Origin: Prorocentrum cordatum
Lineage: Eukaryota; Sar; Dinophyceae; Prorocentrales; Prorocentraceae
Assembly: GCA_963575745.1 (NCBI GenBank)
Contig: CAUYUJ010004736.1
Span: forward strand, 487,188-551,187
Direction of reading: 5' to 3'
DNA length: 64,000 nucleotides
Part shown: one piece after another, positions 41,148-50,427 of the stretch
How positions within the stretch are numbered: position 1 is the first letter of the stretch
Layout: each line of letters starts with the position of its first letter
The notes under the pieces: model-generated
Told to the model about the DNA's origin: nothing
Databases searched by the model: none
Seen by the model: only the letters and a program-made list of their open reading frames with translations
Position numbers and translations under genes: made by a program

Positions 41148-44100
41148 GCCGGGCGGGACGAAGACGGCGTGGGCTATGAGCTCGGGGGGGATCGAGGGAT
41201 CCCTGGGACCTCGGCGCGCATGTTCACAACAGGCTATGTCGCATCAGTTCGAGCCCCAGGGCCCTCGCAGGTCGATCCGGGTCGAAAGTGTACGCAAACA
41301 TCAAAAAAGGTTTAGGGCTCCAGTGGCGATGTTGCAGGTGTTTTCGCGGCGTCAGATTCGAGGGGTGCAGGAGAGGGGCCCTCAGGGGCCCCCCAGCTGC
41401 CGCCGCGTGCCCCACATGTGCACGAAAGGCGCACGCTGTTTCACCCCATGTTTACTGCCCCCCCTTGTGGGCCCCAGGAACGGCACGGCCACATGTTAGC
41501 CGCTTGCCAAAAGATGTTTCTGGAGCCCGAAAACGGTACGAGAATTGCCCCCATATTCCGACAAACAAATTGCTCCAGGATTGGAACCGGAACCAGAACC
41601 AACAAACATGCGACGGGACTGGGGGAGAAACGGCGGCGCCGGAACCGGCAATCAATTTGCAAAACGGAACCAGTCAAAAATGACCTTGTCACTTGCAGGG
41701 CCCACGTGTACAACATCACAAAAAATCATTACCGGAGCCTCAAGCCCCATCTTTCTGCTGCAATTTTTGGGCCAGATCGATATGTGAGGGCCCTGGGGCC
41801 CGAAACACCGGGCGAAAACGCCCGTTGCGAAAAAAATGCAGCGCCAGGATCTCAGGCCTCCCTCAATCCAAAAGCCCACGTAAGTGCGACGGTTCCAAGC
41901 AGTGCCCTGGCACTGCTTTGAACGCCCAAAGCAATCCCGCAGCACTGCCCTGAACGATGCGGACATCTGGCCAGGAGGGGACAAGGCAACAGCAACAGAG
42001 CCCTCGGCGTACCCTTTCGACGTCATCACAGCTGCGCCACTCATCCAGACTGCGCCCCTCAAAGGCCATCAGTGGCACACCCCACGAACGCGCCTCGGCC
42101 ACCTGAGCGCGTTCGAGCGGTTTTTCCACTGATGGCTTCCGACGACATGGCAGCTGCACCTTTCGACGTCAGCGCAGCTGCGCCTTCTATCCAACACGAA
42201 CTGGCTGGGATCTCGTGGGGGGCTCCTCGGGGGCCTCTTGGAGGCAGCTCGGGCGCCTCTTGCGGGCCGCCTGGGGGCCTCTTCCACTGGCCCTAAACAT
42301 ACCCTTACCCGGGGTCGGCCTGGGTGAAACGGGCCGTCCGCTGGATTGGGCGCTTGCCACTGCGCCCGACCAGCCTGCCGCGTGCGCGCTGTTCCAGCAT
42401 CCCTTTCCTGGGCATCGCTCGGACGTGTGCATTTCTTCTCGGCGGGGACCATCGAGGAGCATGCTGGAGTATCAGGCGACAAAACCACCCACGAAACCGA
42501 AAAAAGCACAGGGAATGGACGCCCGAGCGACGGTCAGCTTCGGTCATCGCAGCTGCGCCTTTCGACGACAGCGCAGCTGCGCCTTCCACACGTCGGCGCG
42601 CGCCCCCCGCGAGGGCCCCGGGCGCCGGGCTGCTGTCGGGCTGCTGGGCCGCCGGGCCCGCCGCGCGCGCCCGCGTGCTGGACGGCGCCGTGCCGCAGGC
42701 CTCGCTCTCGGAGGAGGGGCGCCGTCGAGGCAGCGGCGGCCGTCCCCGGTGCTGCTCGTGCGCTGCGGGGCCTCCTGCTCGGGTGGCCGCGGGGACGGCA
42801 AGAGTCGGAGGTCGATAGAGACCTCCCACCCTGACACGTCGATGAGCGAATTGGCCGTCGTCGGCTCGCGAGAGGGCGTCGCGGGCTTGCGGGTCCAGGT
42901 CCGTCGGTTTCGGTCCTAGGCCGTTGTCACTGAAGGGAACTTTATGAAAGGGAGGCTTGTCCACCGCCGATATAAGGTCAAAGGAGCAAGAGCTCATGAT
43001 CACGATGCGTTTCAGGAGTTCCCCCGGATGTTCAAGATGTCCCGATGTCCCACGGGGGGCCTCGGGAACGAGGGGCTCTTAGATACTCTGGAAGTTCTGC
43101 AGCGCACCCTGAGCCAATCCTACCATGACATTATGCCCGTCCTATAATGGGATCGGGGGGGTGATCAGTGCAAGTGAAGGTGGGTTCTATCGGGCCTGAC
43201 CTAGCTTATAAGTGGGGTGCAGGCGCCCAGAGTGGCTGAAAAGGTTTCGGCAACTCCGGGAAGTGGGCTCTTTCCACAGCCCTGATTTCTGTTGCCCCCC
43301 CAAGCAGCTCAGAGCACTTGCAACCCACTCATAAGCTAGGTCAGGCAGTTATAACTGACCGTATCTAGGCCTCCTGGATGGGGTCCGAGTAGATGGGGTC
43401 GGAGGAGCGCGCCGCATCTCCGATGCATCGCCGATGCGGCTCGATGTGGAGCCCGATTTGCTTCACGTCGACGTCGCCGATGCATCGCCGACTTCGACGA
43501 TGTGTCGCCGGTGCATCGCCGATGCATCGCAGATGCGGCGCGGTCCTCCGACACCATCTGCTCGGACCCCATCTATGAGGCCTCTACCTTAGCATCCAGG
43601 CCGCCCTAGCCCCTTAGCCCCCCACCCCCCGTGGTCTTGGACGCGGCTCGAACACTTGGACAGCCTCGACCCCGGGAGGGTCTGGGAACCGATGTTGATT
43701 GCTAGATCTGCTCGGGACCATCCAGCGCAGACCCCCAGGCCGCATCCAACGGCGATCGCATATTGCAGCGATCGGGGGGCCGCATGATCGGCGACCACGC
43801 GATGGTCAGGCTTGATCACGCGATCATCCGAGCATGAATGCGTGGTCGATGCGTGATCGGCGCGGTGGCCATCGTGATCAGGGTGGCCCTTGAAATCCGC
43901 TTGCACTGTTTGTCCTTGCTGGAACGTGTGGAAACTTCTCGTCGCTACAGCTCGCTCGAGCCGCGTCGACAGGCCAGGATGGAGCCCAGGAGGGGTCCGG
44001 GGACCGATTTTGAATGGATTGGGGCGAGGCGGGAGAGCCACCGTTGTCTGCATTGGCCTTCCTCTGACCCTCGACCAGCTTTGCAGTGGACTCGGGGCGC

Positions 44101-47100
44101 CCGGGGCGCCCTTCTGGAGCGAGCACGGCTACCCCACGGCGGCGTTCTTCTCATACATGTTCGACCTCTCGGCGGCCCCGTCGAACGCGGTGGAGGAGGT
44201 CATCCTGGCCTTGCGGCCGGCGGTGGAGCGGGCCTTCCCGGAGGTGGCGGCGGCGCACAGCGCAGAGTGGTGGGTGCACGGGAAGTCTGCGGACCATTCT
44301 GGCGGCGCGCACGCTGGGGGGGGCGCGAGGGGGCGGCCTTCCAAGAAGGCGAGGAGCAAGGCAGGGGAAGTTCTAGAAGCCCTCCCAGCTCCTGAGGAGC
44401 CTCCTCAGGGGCCTCCGGGCCCCTCCGAGAGGAAGGCCATTGCTTTCCTCTGGAAGCCCCCCCCCCGCCTTCTTAGAGAGCCGCCCCCCTCGCGTCGTCC
44501 CCTCGCGCGCGGCCGCCGGCCGTTGGTGGGGGCACCCTCTGCACTTCGACATGGACGAGCACGCGCTGGACGCTGGAGCGGGCTTCTCGCACCCAGCCGT
44601 GAGCAGCGTGGTGTACTTGACGGAGCCGCCCGGGAGCGCGTTTGGGCCCACGGTCGTGCTCGACCAGTGCTTCGGCGGGCGGCGACGGAAGCCCCCCCCC
44701 CCAAAAAAATGAGCACAAGGCTATGAGTGTCCTCCTCCTCCTCCTCCTCCTCCTCCTCCTCCTCCTCCTCCTCCACATGCCACTTCCCCTTTTTCCTCCT
44801 TCTGGTCCTCCTCTTCCTCCTCTGCCTCTTCTTCCTCCTCCTCTTCCTCCTCCTTCTCAACGTTGATCGGACTTTAAGCTCGGGGCTCGCAGCGTTCCTC
44901 ATCCTCCTCCTCCTCATCATCATCATCCTCATCATCATCATCATCATCATCATCATCAACAACAACTCAGTTTCCTTATGAACAACTCCTCCCTGTCGCA
45001 CCCCGAGGCCAGTCGGAAGGGCGGGGGCCAGGCGTTTCTCTTGACACTTTCTTGCCACTCATGAGCCTCAAGCTTAAAAGCTGGCAACAGTTTCACATAT
45101 TGAGGGCGGGTCGCTTTCAAGTTGTGACTCTCGCCTCAGCGCCGCGCACATTCGTTCCAAAAGGTTGCACAGAGTCTACTGGTTTGAGGGCGGGTCGTTT
45201 TCAAAATGTGGTTCTCGGCATAGCGCCGCGCACATTCTTATTCAAACTTTGCAATACTCAACGGATTGAGGGCGGCTCTTTCAAAACATGTAGTTCTCGC
45301 CTTAGCGCCGCGCAAACTCGTTGTCAAACATGGCAAGAGCCTCGCGGGTTGAGGGCGGCTCATTTTTCACAACGCGGTTCTCGCCTTAGCGCCGCGCACA
45401 TTCTTTCTTAAATGTTGCAAGAGCTTCACGGATTGAGGGCGGTTCATTTCAAACATGTGGCTCCCGCTATCCAGCGCCGCGCACACTCGTTTTCAACATT
45501 TGCCAGAGTTTCATTGATTCTGGTTAACATGCCAGAAACTGTGATTGGAACGATTCATGAGTACCAGGGCGCAACAAGTACGTTGATTCGCGATGTTGAA
45601 GTCCCGGGAATGGTGTCCTGGCGCGATTCTGGATAGTCAAGACGCAACAGTCATGCTGATTCGTGGCGTCGAAATCCTGAGAGTGGATTTTCACACGGCT
45701 GTCCTTAGGGGAGAGTAATCCTTGCATGGGGCCCACGAAGGGAGTTTGGATGGAGGGTGTATTCCAACATCGTTGATGAGTTTTGAGTTTGCATTGGTCC
45801 ACTCCTCCTCCCCTGAGATCCGACTTAGCGAAAAAATGCAACATCGTAAAACATCACGCCCAGAGTCCCAGAAACAATATTCCTGCGTCATGTTTTGAGC
45901 CGGATCGATCTGTGAAGCACAGTGGAGACCCACGCCAAGTAACACCCTGCTTGCCTCCAGGGTGCCCTTGGCTTCTTGGGTCTCGATGGCTCTGCTGTGG
46001 AAGGCGCGATGTTCCCGCACCAAACACCGATGGACGTCCTGGGGTCTCAGGGTTGGGTTTCTTGTGGAAGGTTTCTTGTGGTCGAGCCCCTACTGTAAGG
46101 ACCGCTTTGGGTTCAGAAAGTCGACGGCGAGCGAGGGGGTGGAGTGAGAAGGAGAAGGCCTTCTCAGAAGGCGAGGGGCTTCGCAGAAGCCCTCCGACCT
46201 TCTGAGAGATGTTCTGCGTCTTCTGGGAAGGTTTCGAGAACTGCTCAGCAGGCCGGGGAACTTCCAAGCCTTCTGAGAAGGCCCGCCCCTTGTCAGTTCC
46301 CCCTTGGGCTCGCCGCCGACAGAAAGGGCGTTGGTTTTCGGGCCGGTCCTTAGATTCAGGTCGGCGAACCTCTTCGTGGTCAAGGTCCGCCGCGGCCAGA
46401 AAAGGCCGTTCGTTCCTTCTGTGGCATTCCTTGTGGGAGCGCGATGGCTGTCAGCGCTGGTGCCGCCTTCCAGACCCCTGGCGCCGTGATTTTTTGATAC
46501 GTGGACCCCCAGAGTCAGGAGGTGAAAAAAAACACAGACACAATGAATCGTCGACTCCCAGGAAAATATGGGAAAATATGGGAAGTGGAGGGGATGACGA
46601 AAATCCAGAAAATATTCAAAAATATGGGGAATCCTGGGATTCGTGTGTATTTATTTGTGTGTCCTTGGGCCCCTTTACAGAGTTCTGGACCCCTTCCTGG
46701 GGACCGGGCTTCTCATCCTGCGCCGTTTCCGGCAGCGCTGCGAAGAGGCCCAGCGAGGGCCCCTGGAGGCGGAGAGCAGCACCAGACCTCCCGTCGTGAT
46801 GCTTCCACGGCGCGAAGGGGGCTGGGTGCTCCAGCTGGGTGCGGGGTTCGCCGAGGATCCACTGACGGATCCACAGAAGGAGGAGGAGGAGGAGGAGGAG
46901 GACGACGAGGAGGAGGAGGCGGAGGAGGAGGAGGAGGAGGAAGCGGAGGAGGAGGAAGAGGAGGAGGAGGAGGAGGAGGAGGAAGCGGCGGAGGAGGGAG
47001 GAGGAGGAGGAGGAGGGAGGAGGAGGAGGAGGAGGAGGAGGAGGAGCGGAGGAGGAGGAGGCGGAGAGGAGGAGGAGGAGGGAGGAGGAGGAGGAGGAGG

Positions 47101-47793
47101 GCGGAGGAGGAGGAGGAGGAGGAGGAGGAGGAGGAGGAGGAGGGGGAGGAGGAGGAGGAGGAGGAGGAGGAGGAGGAGGAGGAGGAGGAGGAGGAGGAGG
47201 AGGAGGAGGAGGAGGAGGAGGAGGAGGAGGAGGGAGGAGGAGGAGGAGGAGGAGGCGGAGGAGGAGGAGGAGGAAGAGGGAATAACGCAGCCTAATCAGT
47301 CAGATGGATGCGAGGCTGCAGAGAATGCATTGGATCCGTCAGTGGAGCAGCCTCGCGCACCGACGCAGAGGCTGTGGTGCTTCTTATTCGCTGTGTTCCA
47401 GCTTATTGGTGGTGGGTGTCCTCCTCGAGGTGAGCGATGCCGAAAGACGGAATCGTCTCCGCCGGCATTGACGCGGAAGCTGCCTGCGTCAGGCCGCGCG
47501 TAAGCGTCCCCATTTCCAATCTAGCGCGCCGCGCTGGCAGCCCGCGTAAGCCGCGGCGTAAGGTCGCCATGTCATCTCGCGTAATCAAGACCCGTTCCTT
47601 TTCGTCGCTCAGGTGGGCGCAGGGCCCCAGAGGCGTTGCTGGTGTTCCCCCGCCGCGGCCGGCTGCTGCTCTTCGACGGCCGGCTCCTGCACGGCGTGGT
47701 CCCCGGCAAGCCCTGGGAGGCGCCCGGCGGGGCGCCGCCTGGCGCCAGTGGGCCGGGCGCCCACCGGCGCCTGACGCTCATGATCGGGTGGTG
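41029..47793 (+). CDS. 2-oxoglutarate/Fe(II) oxygenase, multi-exon gene (span)
   Basis: Five protein-like pieces on one strand read in order as one dinoflagellate-type oxygenase: a TPR-like lead (41029-41147), RVLDGAVPQ (near 42669-42718), FWSEHGY...EWWVHG (44087-44284), RWWGHPLHFDMDE...FGPTVVLDQC (44481-44687) and LLVFPRRGRLLLFDGRLLHG...RLTLMIGWW (47623-47793). The iron ligands would be H and D of HFD plus H of LLHG; the 2-oxoglutarate arginine is in RRLTLMIG. Such enzymes hydroxylate protein or small-molecule substrates; substrate and compartment are unknown. No single frame spans it; the pieces are separated by repeat-filled gaps that I infer are introns. Start exon and terminal exon are not defined, and the second piece may contain a frame problem. 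It could be a pseudogene, but the catalytic motifs are intact. Confidence 0.7.
41148..42408. repeat. Oxygenase intron 1: F14 and GCAGCTGCGCC repeats
   Basis: F14 at 41690-41815 (TCTTTCTGCTGCAATTTTTG, CAGATCGATATGTGAGGGCC). A 10-bp hairpin AAGCAGTGCC/GGCACTGCTT is at 41896. CTTTCGACGTCA...CAGCTGCGCC occurs near 42018, 42159 and 42560. Bases 42200-42295 carry F17-like units. Confidence 0.65.
42412..42532 (+). mobile_element. F13 inverted-repeat element, copy 1
   Basis: Left end GCATCGCTCGGACGTGTGCA; right end GGAATGGACGCCCGAGCGA. Interior: ATCGAGGAGCATG and CACGAAACCGAAAAAAGCAC. Collinear with 60930-61050. Confidence 0.75.
42620..42718 (+). CDS. Oxygenase exon 2 (domain start), boundaries uncertain
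   Basis: The frame GLLSGCWAAGPAARARVLDG then AVPQASLSEE fits the first strand and helix of the domain (RVLDGA.P). After 42718 the neighbouring frame (AVEAAAAVPGAARALRGLLL) looks better, which may mean an exon end or a one-base frameshift. Confidence 0.4.
42809..42965 (+). mobile_element. F11 inverted-repeat element, copy 3
   Basis: AGACCTCCCACCCTGACACG at left; GGGAGGCTTGTCCACC at right. Collinear with 34835-34994, including CCGTCGGTTTCGGTCC. It lies in oxygenase intron 2. Confidence 0.72.
43150..43350. mobile_element. F4 inverted-repeat element, copy 3
   Basis: GGGCCTGACCTAGCTTATAA at left and ACTCATAAGCTAGGTCAGGC at right form the inverted repeat. The outer CTTGGATGA ends have been lost. 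Confidence 0.68.
43367..43583. mobile_element. F2 foldback element in oxygenase intron 2
   Basis: AGGCCTCCTGGATGGGGTC to the complement GACCCCATCTATGAGGCCT, with GCATCGCCGATGC cores. Confidence 0.87.
43584..44086. other. Oxygenase intron 2, right part
   Basis: GATC-rich section at 43730-43880 (repeats of GCGATC, TGATCACGCGATCA). Otherwise unassigned up to the exon 3 acceptor. Confidence 0.45.
44087..44284 (+). CDS. Oxygenase exon 3
   Basis: GLGAPGAPFWSEHGYPTAAF, FSYMFDLSAAPSNAVEEVIL, ALRPAVERAFPEVAAAHSAE then WWVHGK. Acceptor TTTGCAG at 44086; a GT donor follows GGGAA at 44285. The phase would join exon 4 after AGAGAG at 44480. Confidence 0.65.
44481..44687 (+). CDS. Oxygenase exon 4 with HxD motif
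   Basis: RPPRVVPSRAAAGRWWGHPL, HFDMDEHALDAGAGFSHPAV, SSVVYLTEPPGSAFGPTVVL then DQCFGGR. HFD is the iron-binding HxD. A C-rich tract and TTCTTAG precede it. The end is unclear; a GA donor after 44687 would keep phase with 47623. Confidence 0.65.
44688..45812 (-). repeat. F8 satellite-cored repeat, copy 3 (inverted)
   Basis: TCC array (44724-44775) and ATC tract (44915-44955), then the F8 core in reverse: GTCGCACCCCGAGGCCAGTC, five ~80-base units (45082-45520), GATTCGCGATGTTGAAGTCC, and CAACATCGTTGATGAG at the far end. It lies in the oxygenase intron between exons 4 and 5. Confidence 0.85.
45813..46120 (+). repeat. F14 repeat, copy 3, and flank
   Basis: CCCCTGAGATCCGACTTAGC, CACGCCCAGAGTCCCAGAAA and CCGGATCGATCTGTGA (45813-45925). 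The rest is unassigned intron sequence. Confidence 0.7.
46121..46319. mobile_element. F6 inverted-repeat element, copy 3, with target duplication
   Basis: Starts TCGACGGCGAGCGAGGGGGT and ends GGGCTCGCCGCCGA. CAGAAAG directly repeats on both sides (46114-46120 and 46320-46326). The interior holds nested AAGGCCTTCTCAGAAGG hairpins. Confidence 0.82.
46320..46877 (+). repeat. F16 and F5 repeats in the oxygenase intron
   Basis: 46545-46681 is F16 (AAATATGGGAAAATATGGGA, TTTGTGTGTCCTTGGGCCCC). It runs into F5 at 46682-46770 (GGACCCCTTCCTGGGGACCG, CTTCTCATCCTGCG). The F16-F5 order matches 36220-36530. 46320-46544 is unassigned. Confidence 0.7.
46878..47282. repeat. Long GGA/GAG array
   Basis: About 400 bases of GGA repeat with GCG interruptions. 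The + frame reading as poly-Glu is not credible on its own. Confidence 0.95.
47283..47429 (+). other. Possible small exon or intron tail
   Basis: The frame ALDPSVEQPRAPTQRLWCFL then FAVFQLIGGGCPPR ends at CTCGAG just before the F19 donor, in phase with exon 5 across it. It does not resemble the expected oxygenase linker, so coding status is open. Confidence 0.3.
47430..47612 (+). mobile_element. F19 introner-like element, copy 2 (183 bp)
   Basis: Starts GTGAGCGATGCCGAAAGACG and ends TTTTCGTCGCTCAG. The end repeats (GTGAGCGA and CTGAGCGA when complemented) supply GT at one end and AG at the other. Removing 183 bases leaves CTCGAG|GTGGGC, with the frame running unbroken into exon 5. The second copy, at 26393-26574, is the same length. 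Confidence 0.75.
47623..47793 (+). CDS. Oxygenase exon 5 with distal His and Arg
   Basis: APEALLVFPRRGRLLLFDGR, LLHGVVPGKPWEAPGGAPPG, then AHRRLTLMIGWW. H of LLHG and R of RRLTL complete the oxygenase site. The frame also runs back in phase to an acceptor CTCAG at 47612, the right end of the F19 element. Confidence 0.68.
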
Positions 47794-48219
47794 GACCTTA
47801 GGGGCTGGAACTCTGGGGTTATGGTGAGGTGTCGGGCTGCGCACAGACAGCCCCCCCCCAGGCAGTATAGGCCTCCTAGATGGGGTCGGAGCAGATGGGG
47901 TCGGAGGATCGCGCCACATCGCCGATGCGGCTCGATGTGGAGCCCGATTTGTTTCACGTCGACGTCGCCGATGCATCGGCGATGCGGTGCAATCCTCCGA
48001 CCCCATCTACTCGGACCCCATCTAGGAGGCCTCTAGGCAGGCACCGCTGGCCTCGGCAGGCACCCCGAGCAGTCCCTGCTGGCCTCAAGAGGCCCCCCGA
48101 GCAGTCGGTCTCGACACCCGTCGCCGCCTCTGGCGGCGCCCCTGAGCGCTCCGCGCCCCAGGGTTGAGGTGACGAGACCGCCCCGGACTTCTTGAGGGCC
48201 TGTTGAGGCCAGCACTCGA
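47794..48219. mobile_element. F2 foldback element and flank 3' of the oxygenase
   Basis: F2 at 47869-48032 is the shortest full copy: AGGCCTCCTAGATGGGGTC to GACCCCATCTAGGAGGCCT, with a single GCATCGGCGATGC core. Flanks are unassigned, with GAGCAGTC repeats at 48065-48110. Confidence 0.85.
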
Positions 48220-48515
48220 GGAGGAGGAGGAGGAGGAGGAGGAAGAGGAGGCGGAGGAGGAGGGGGCGGAGGCGGAGGCGGAGGCGGAGGCGGAGGAGGA
48301 GGAGGAAGAGGAGGAGGAGGAGGAGGAGGAGGAGGAGGAGGAGGAGGAGGAGGAGGAGGAGGAGGGGGGGAGGGAGGGAGGAGGAGGGCGAGGAGGAGGA
48401 GGAGGAGGAGGGCGAGGAGGAGGAGGACGAGGGGACAGCACACGGCGGGCCTGTTTAGCCCAGCAAAGATTGCCTGGGGGGCTGTCTGTGCCCACCCCGA
48501 AACCTTAGGAACCCT
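48220..48515. repeat. GGA/GCG array
   Basis: GGA repeat with a GGCGGA block at 48265-48298. The right flank is unassigned. Confidence 0.93.
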
Positions 48516-48725
48516 AGGCCTCCCAAGCGGGGTCCGAATAGATGGGGCTGAAGGATTGCGCCACATCGCCCACGTATCGACAATACGGCTCGACGTGGTG
48601 CTGGATGTTCTCCACGCCGACGTCGCCGACGTTGACGATGCACCGCCGATGCATCGGCGATGTATCGGCGATGCGTTGCGATCCCCCGACCCCATTTAAT
48701 CAATCGGACTTCATGTGGGAGGCCT
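48516..48725. mobile_element. F2 foldback element, copy
   Basis: AGGCCTCCCAAGCGGGGTCC at left, GGGAGGCCT at right, core CCGATGCATCGGCGATG. Confidence 0.83.
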
Positions 48726-48795
48726 CCAGAAGCATACCCAGGCATCCAACGTCTTGAAAACATCGATCCGATAAGAAGAGACTGGATAAACATAC

Positions 48796-48937
48796 ACTTT
48801 CGGAGCTCCGCGCGGGTTTCTCGGATCGCCGCGGGGCCCCCTTGGCGACGCTTGCGGCACCGCCACTGGCGCGCGGAGCGCGCCAACAAAAGCGGGTCCA
48901 GCGCCGGTCCAAGAAATTCGCGCGGAGCTCCGACAGT
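48796..48937. mobile_element. F3 foldback element, copy 2
   Basis: TTTCGGAGCTCCGCGCGGGT to the complement GCGCGGAGCTCCGACAG, with CTGGCGCGCGGAGCGCGCCA in the middle. Confidence 0.82.
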
Positions 48938-49109
48938 TTCTGTTTACGCCGTTGATCAAGAGAGATGTTTCGCAGTTGTAGGCCGTCGGAGGCCCTCAAG
49001 CCTTGGGACTGTCAACGAAACAGCTCAGAATGAAGAGTTGGCCCAGGGGAACAGGTCTAGACTTCCAGAGCCCTTGTATTGAGCAAATCAAAAAATCTGA
49101 CCCCTGGAC
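48938..49109 (-). repeat. F5 repeat (reverse)
   Basis: GTCGGAGGCCCTCAAGCCTT, GGGACTGTCAACGAAACAGC and CAGGTCTAGACTTCC at 48985-49078. Confidence 0.65.
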
Positions 49110-49119
49110 ACCCACACAG

Positions 49120-49153
<34 letters not shown>

Positions 49154-49196
49154 TTGGGCGTCACAGCCCCGCGCGCGGCGACGGGACGTAGAAAGT

Positions 49197-49239
<43 letters not shown>

Positions 49240-49592
49240 CACAGACACATACACACAACAACACACAGACACACATGCACACTGATACCGATGCCCTTCC
49301 CTGATCGCCGCGTCGCTAGGCCTCCTGCAAGGGTGTCTGCGGTTCGGTTGGTTCAGCTTCGCCGCAGCCGGTTGTATTCGGTCGGTCCGATTCGGTCGGC
49401 TGTTGCGTCGCTGCTGCGTCGCTGAGCCCTTCTAGGCCGCTCGCGGCCTGTCGGTTTCGGTCGGTTTCGGTTGCGCTGCCATTTCGGTCGCCTTTCGGTT
49501 GCGTTGTCGCCGTGGACTGCCTTGCCCCCGGGGCTGGGGGGGCCCTCGTCGCCGCGGCCGGAGTCGCATCCTCGCATCCGGGCCAGAACTCC
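49110..49592. repeat. CA microsatellites and CGGTTTCGGTCGG repeats
   Basis: Two CA tracts (49125-49152 and 49198-49285) separated by unique sequence. 49335-49500 is rich in TCGGTCGG/TTTCGGT repeats. Confidence 0.85.
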
Positions 49593-49783
49593 AGGCCGCC
49601 CGAGCGGGGTCGGAGGAGCCTGATGCGGTCGGAGGGTCGCGCCGCATCCCCAGATGCATCGGAGGTGCGGCGGGATCCAGAGCAGGATGCCCTGTATCCC
49701 GATTACGCCATGTCAAGGCGGATAAATCGGCGATGCGGTGCGATCCTCCGACCCCGCCTGCTCGGACCCCGTGTGGACGGCCT
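49593..49783. mobile_element. F2 foldback element, diverged copy
   Basis: AGGCCGCCCGAGCGGGGTCG left; CTCGGACCCCGTGTGGACGGCC right. The core is partly replaced by unrelated sequence (49680-49725). Confidence 0.72.
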
Positions 49784-50191
49784 TTTAAGAACCCCTCCCG
49801 TAAGAGGGCAAAGGCAAAGGTGAGATGAGTTCTCTGTCTGTCTGTTGGTGCGAGACATCTGCTCAGGTGAGATATTTGTTTGACAGGCAACGACGAGATG
49901 TCTCTCAGTCCTCGGCCCCAGTAGTCCCGAGCCCTTCCCCTGGGGGCAGCGTCTCGTCCCGGCTGCGTGTTCGATTGCCCCCAGGCCCGATGACGCCCCC
50001 CCCCCCCCCCCGAGGCAAAAGCCGAGGGAAAGCACCAGGATTGACAAAAACATGGTGTTGGAGATCTGACCCGGAGGCGGAAGATGAACCAGGAGCATTG
50101 AAAACAACAAACGAAGACGTATCGCCGGAGTGCTGGGCCCTCTCCTCCTCTTCCTCCTCCTAGTCCTCCTCCTCCCCCTCATCATCATCAG

Positions 50192-50223
<32 letters not shown>

Positions 50224-50290
50224 GCATCATCAGCATCACCATCACCATCACCATCATCACCATCACCATCATCATCATCATCATCATCAT

Positions 50291-50328
<38 letters not shown>

Positions 50329-50427
50329 CCATCACCATCATTATCATCATCATCATCACCATCACCATCACCATCAGCATCAGCATCATCATCCTCATCA
50401 TCATCATCATCGTCATCATCATAGCAG
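49784..50427. repeat. Unassigned flank and ATC microsatellite
   Basis: 49784-50164 holds no recognised gene. 50165-50427 is an ATC/CACCATCATC array that ends right where the retrotransposon frame begins, suggesting 5' truncation at or within it. Confidence 0.85.

Noticed and set aside
46501-47503. 264- and 286-codon + frames ending near the oxygenase exon
   Set aside because: Mostly F16, F5 and the GGA array. Only the last ~50 codons could be exonic, noted separately.
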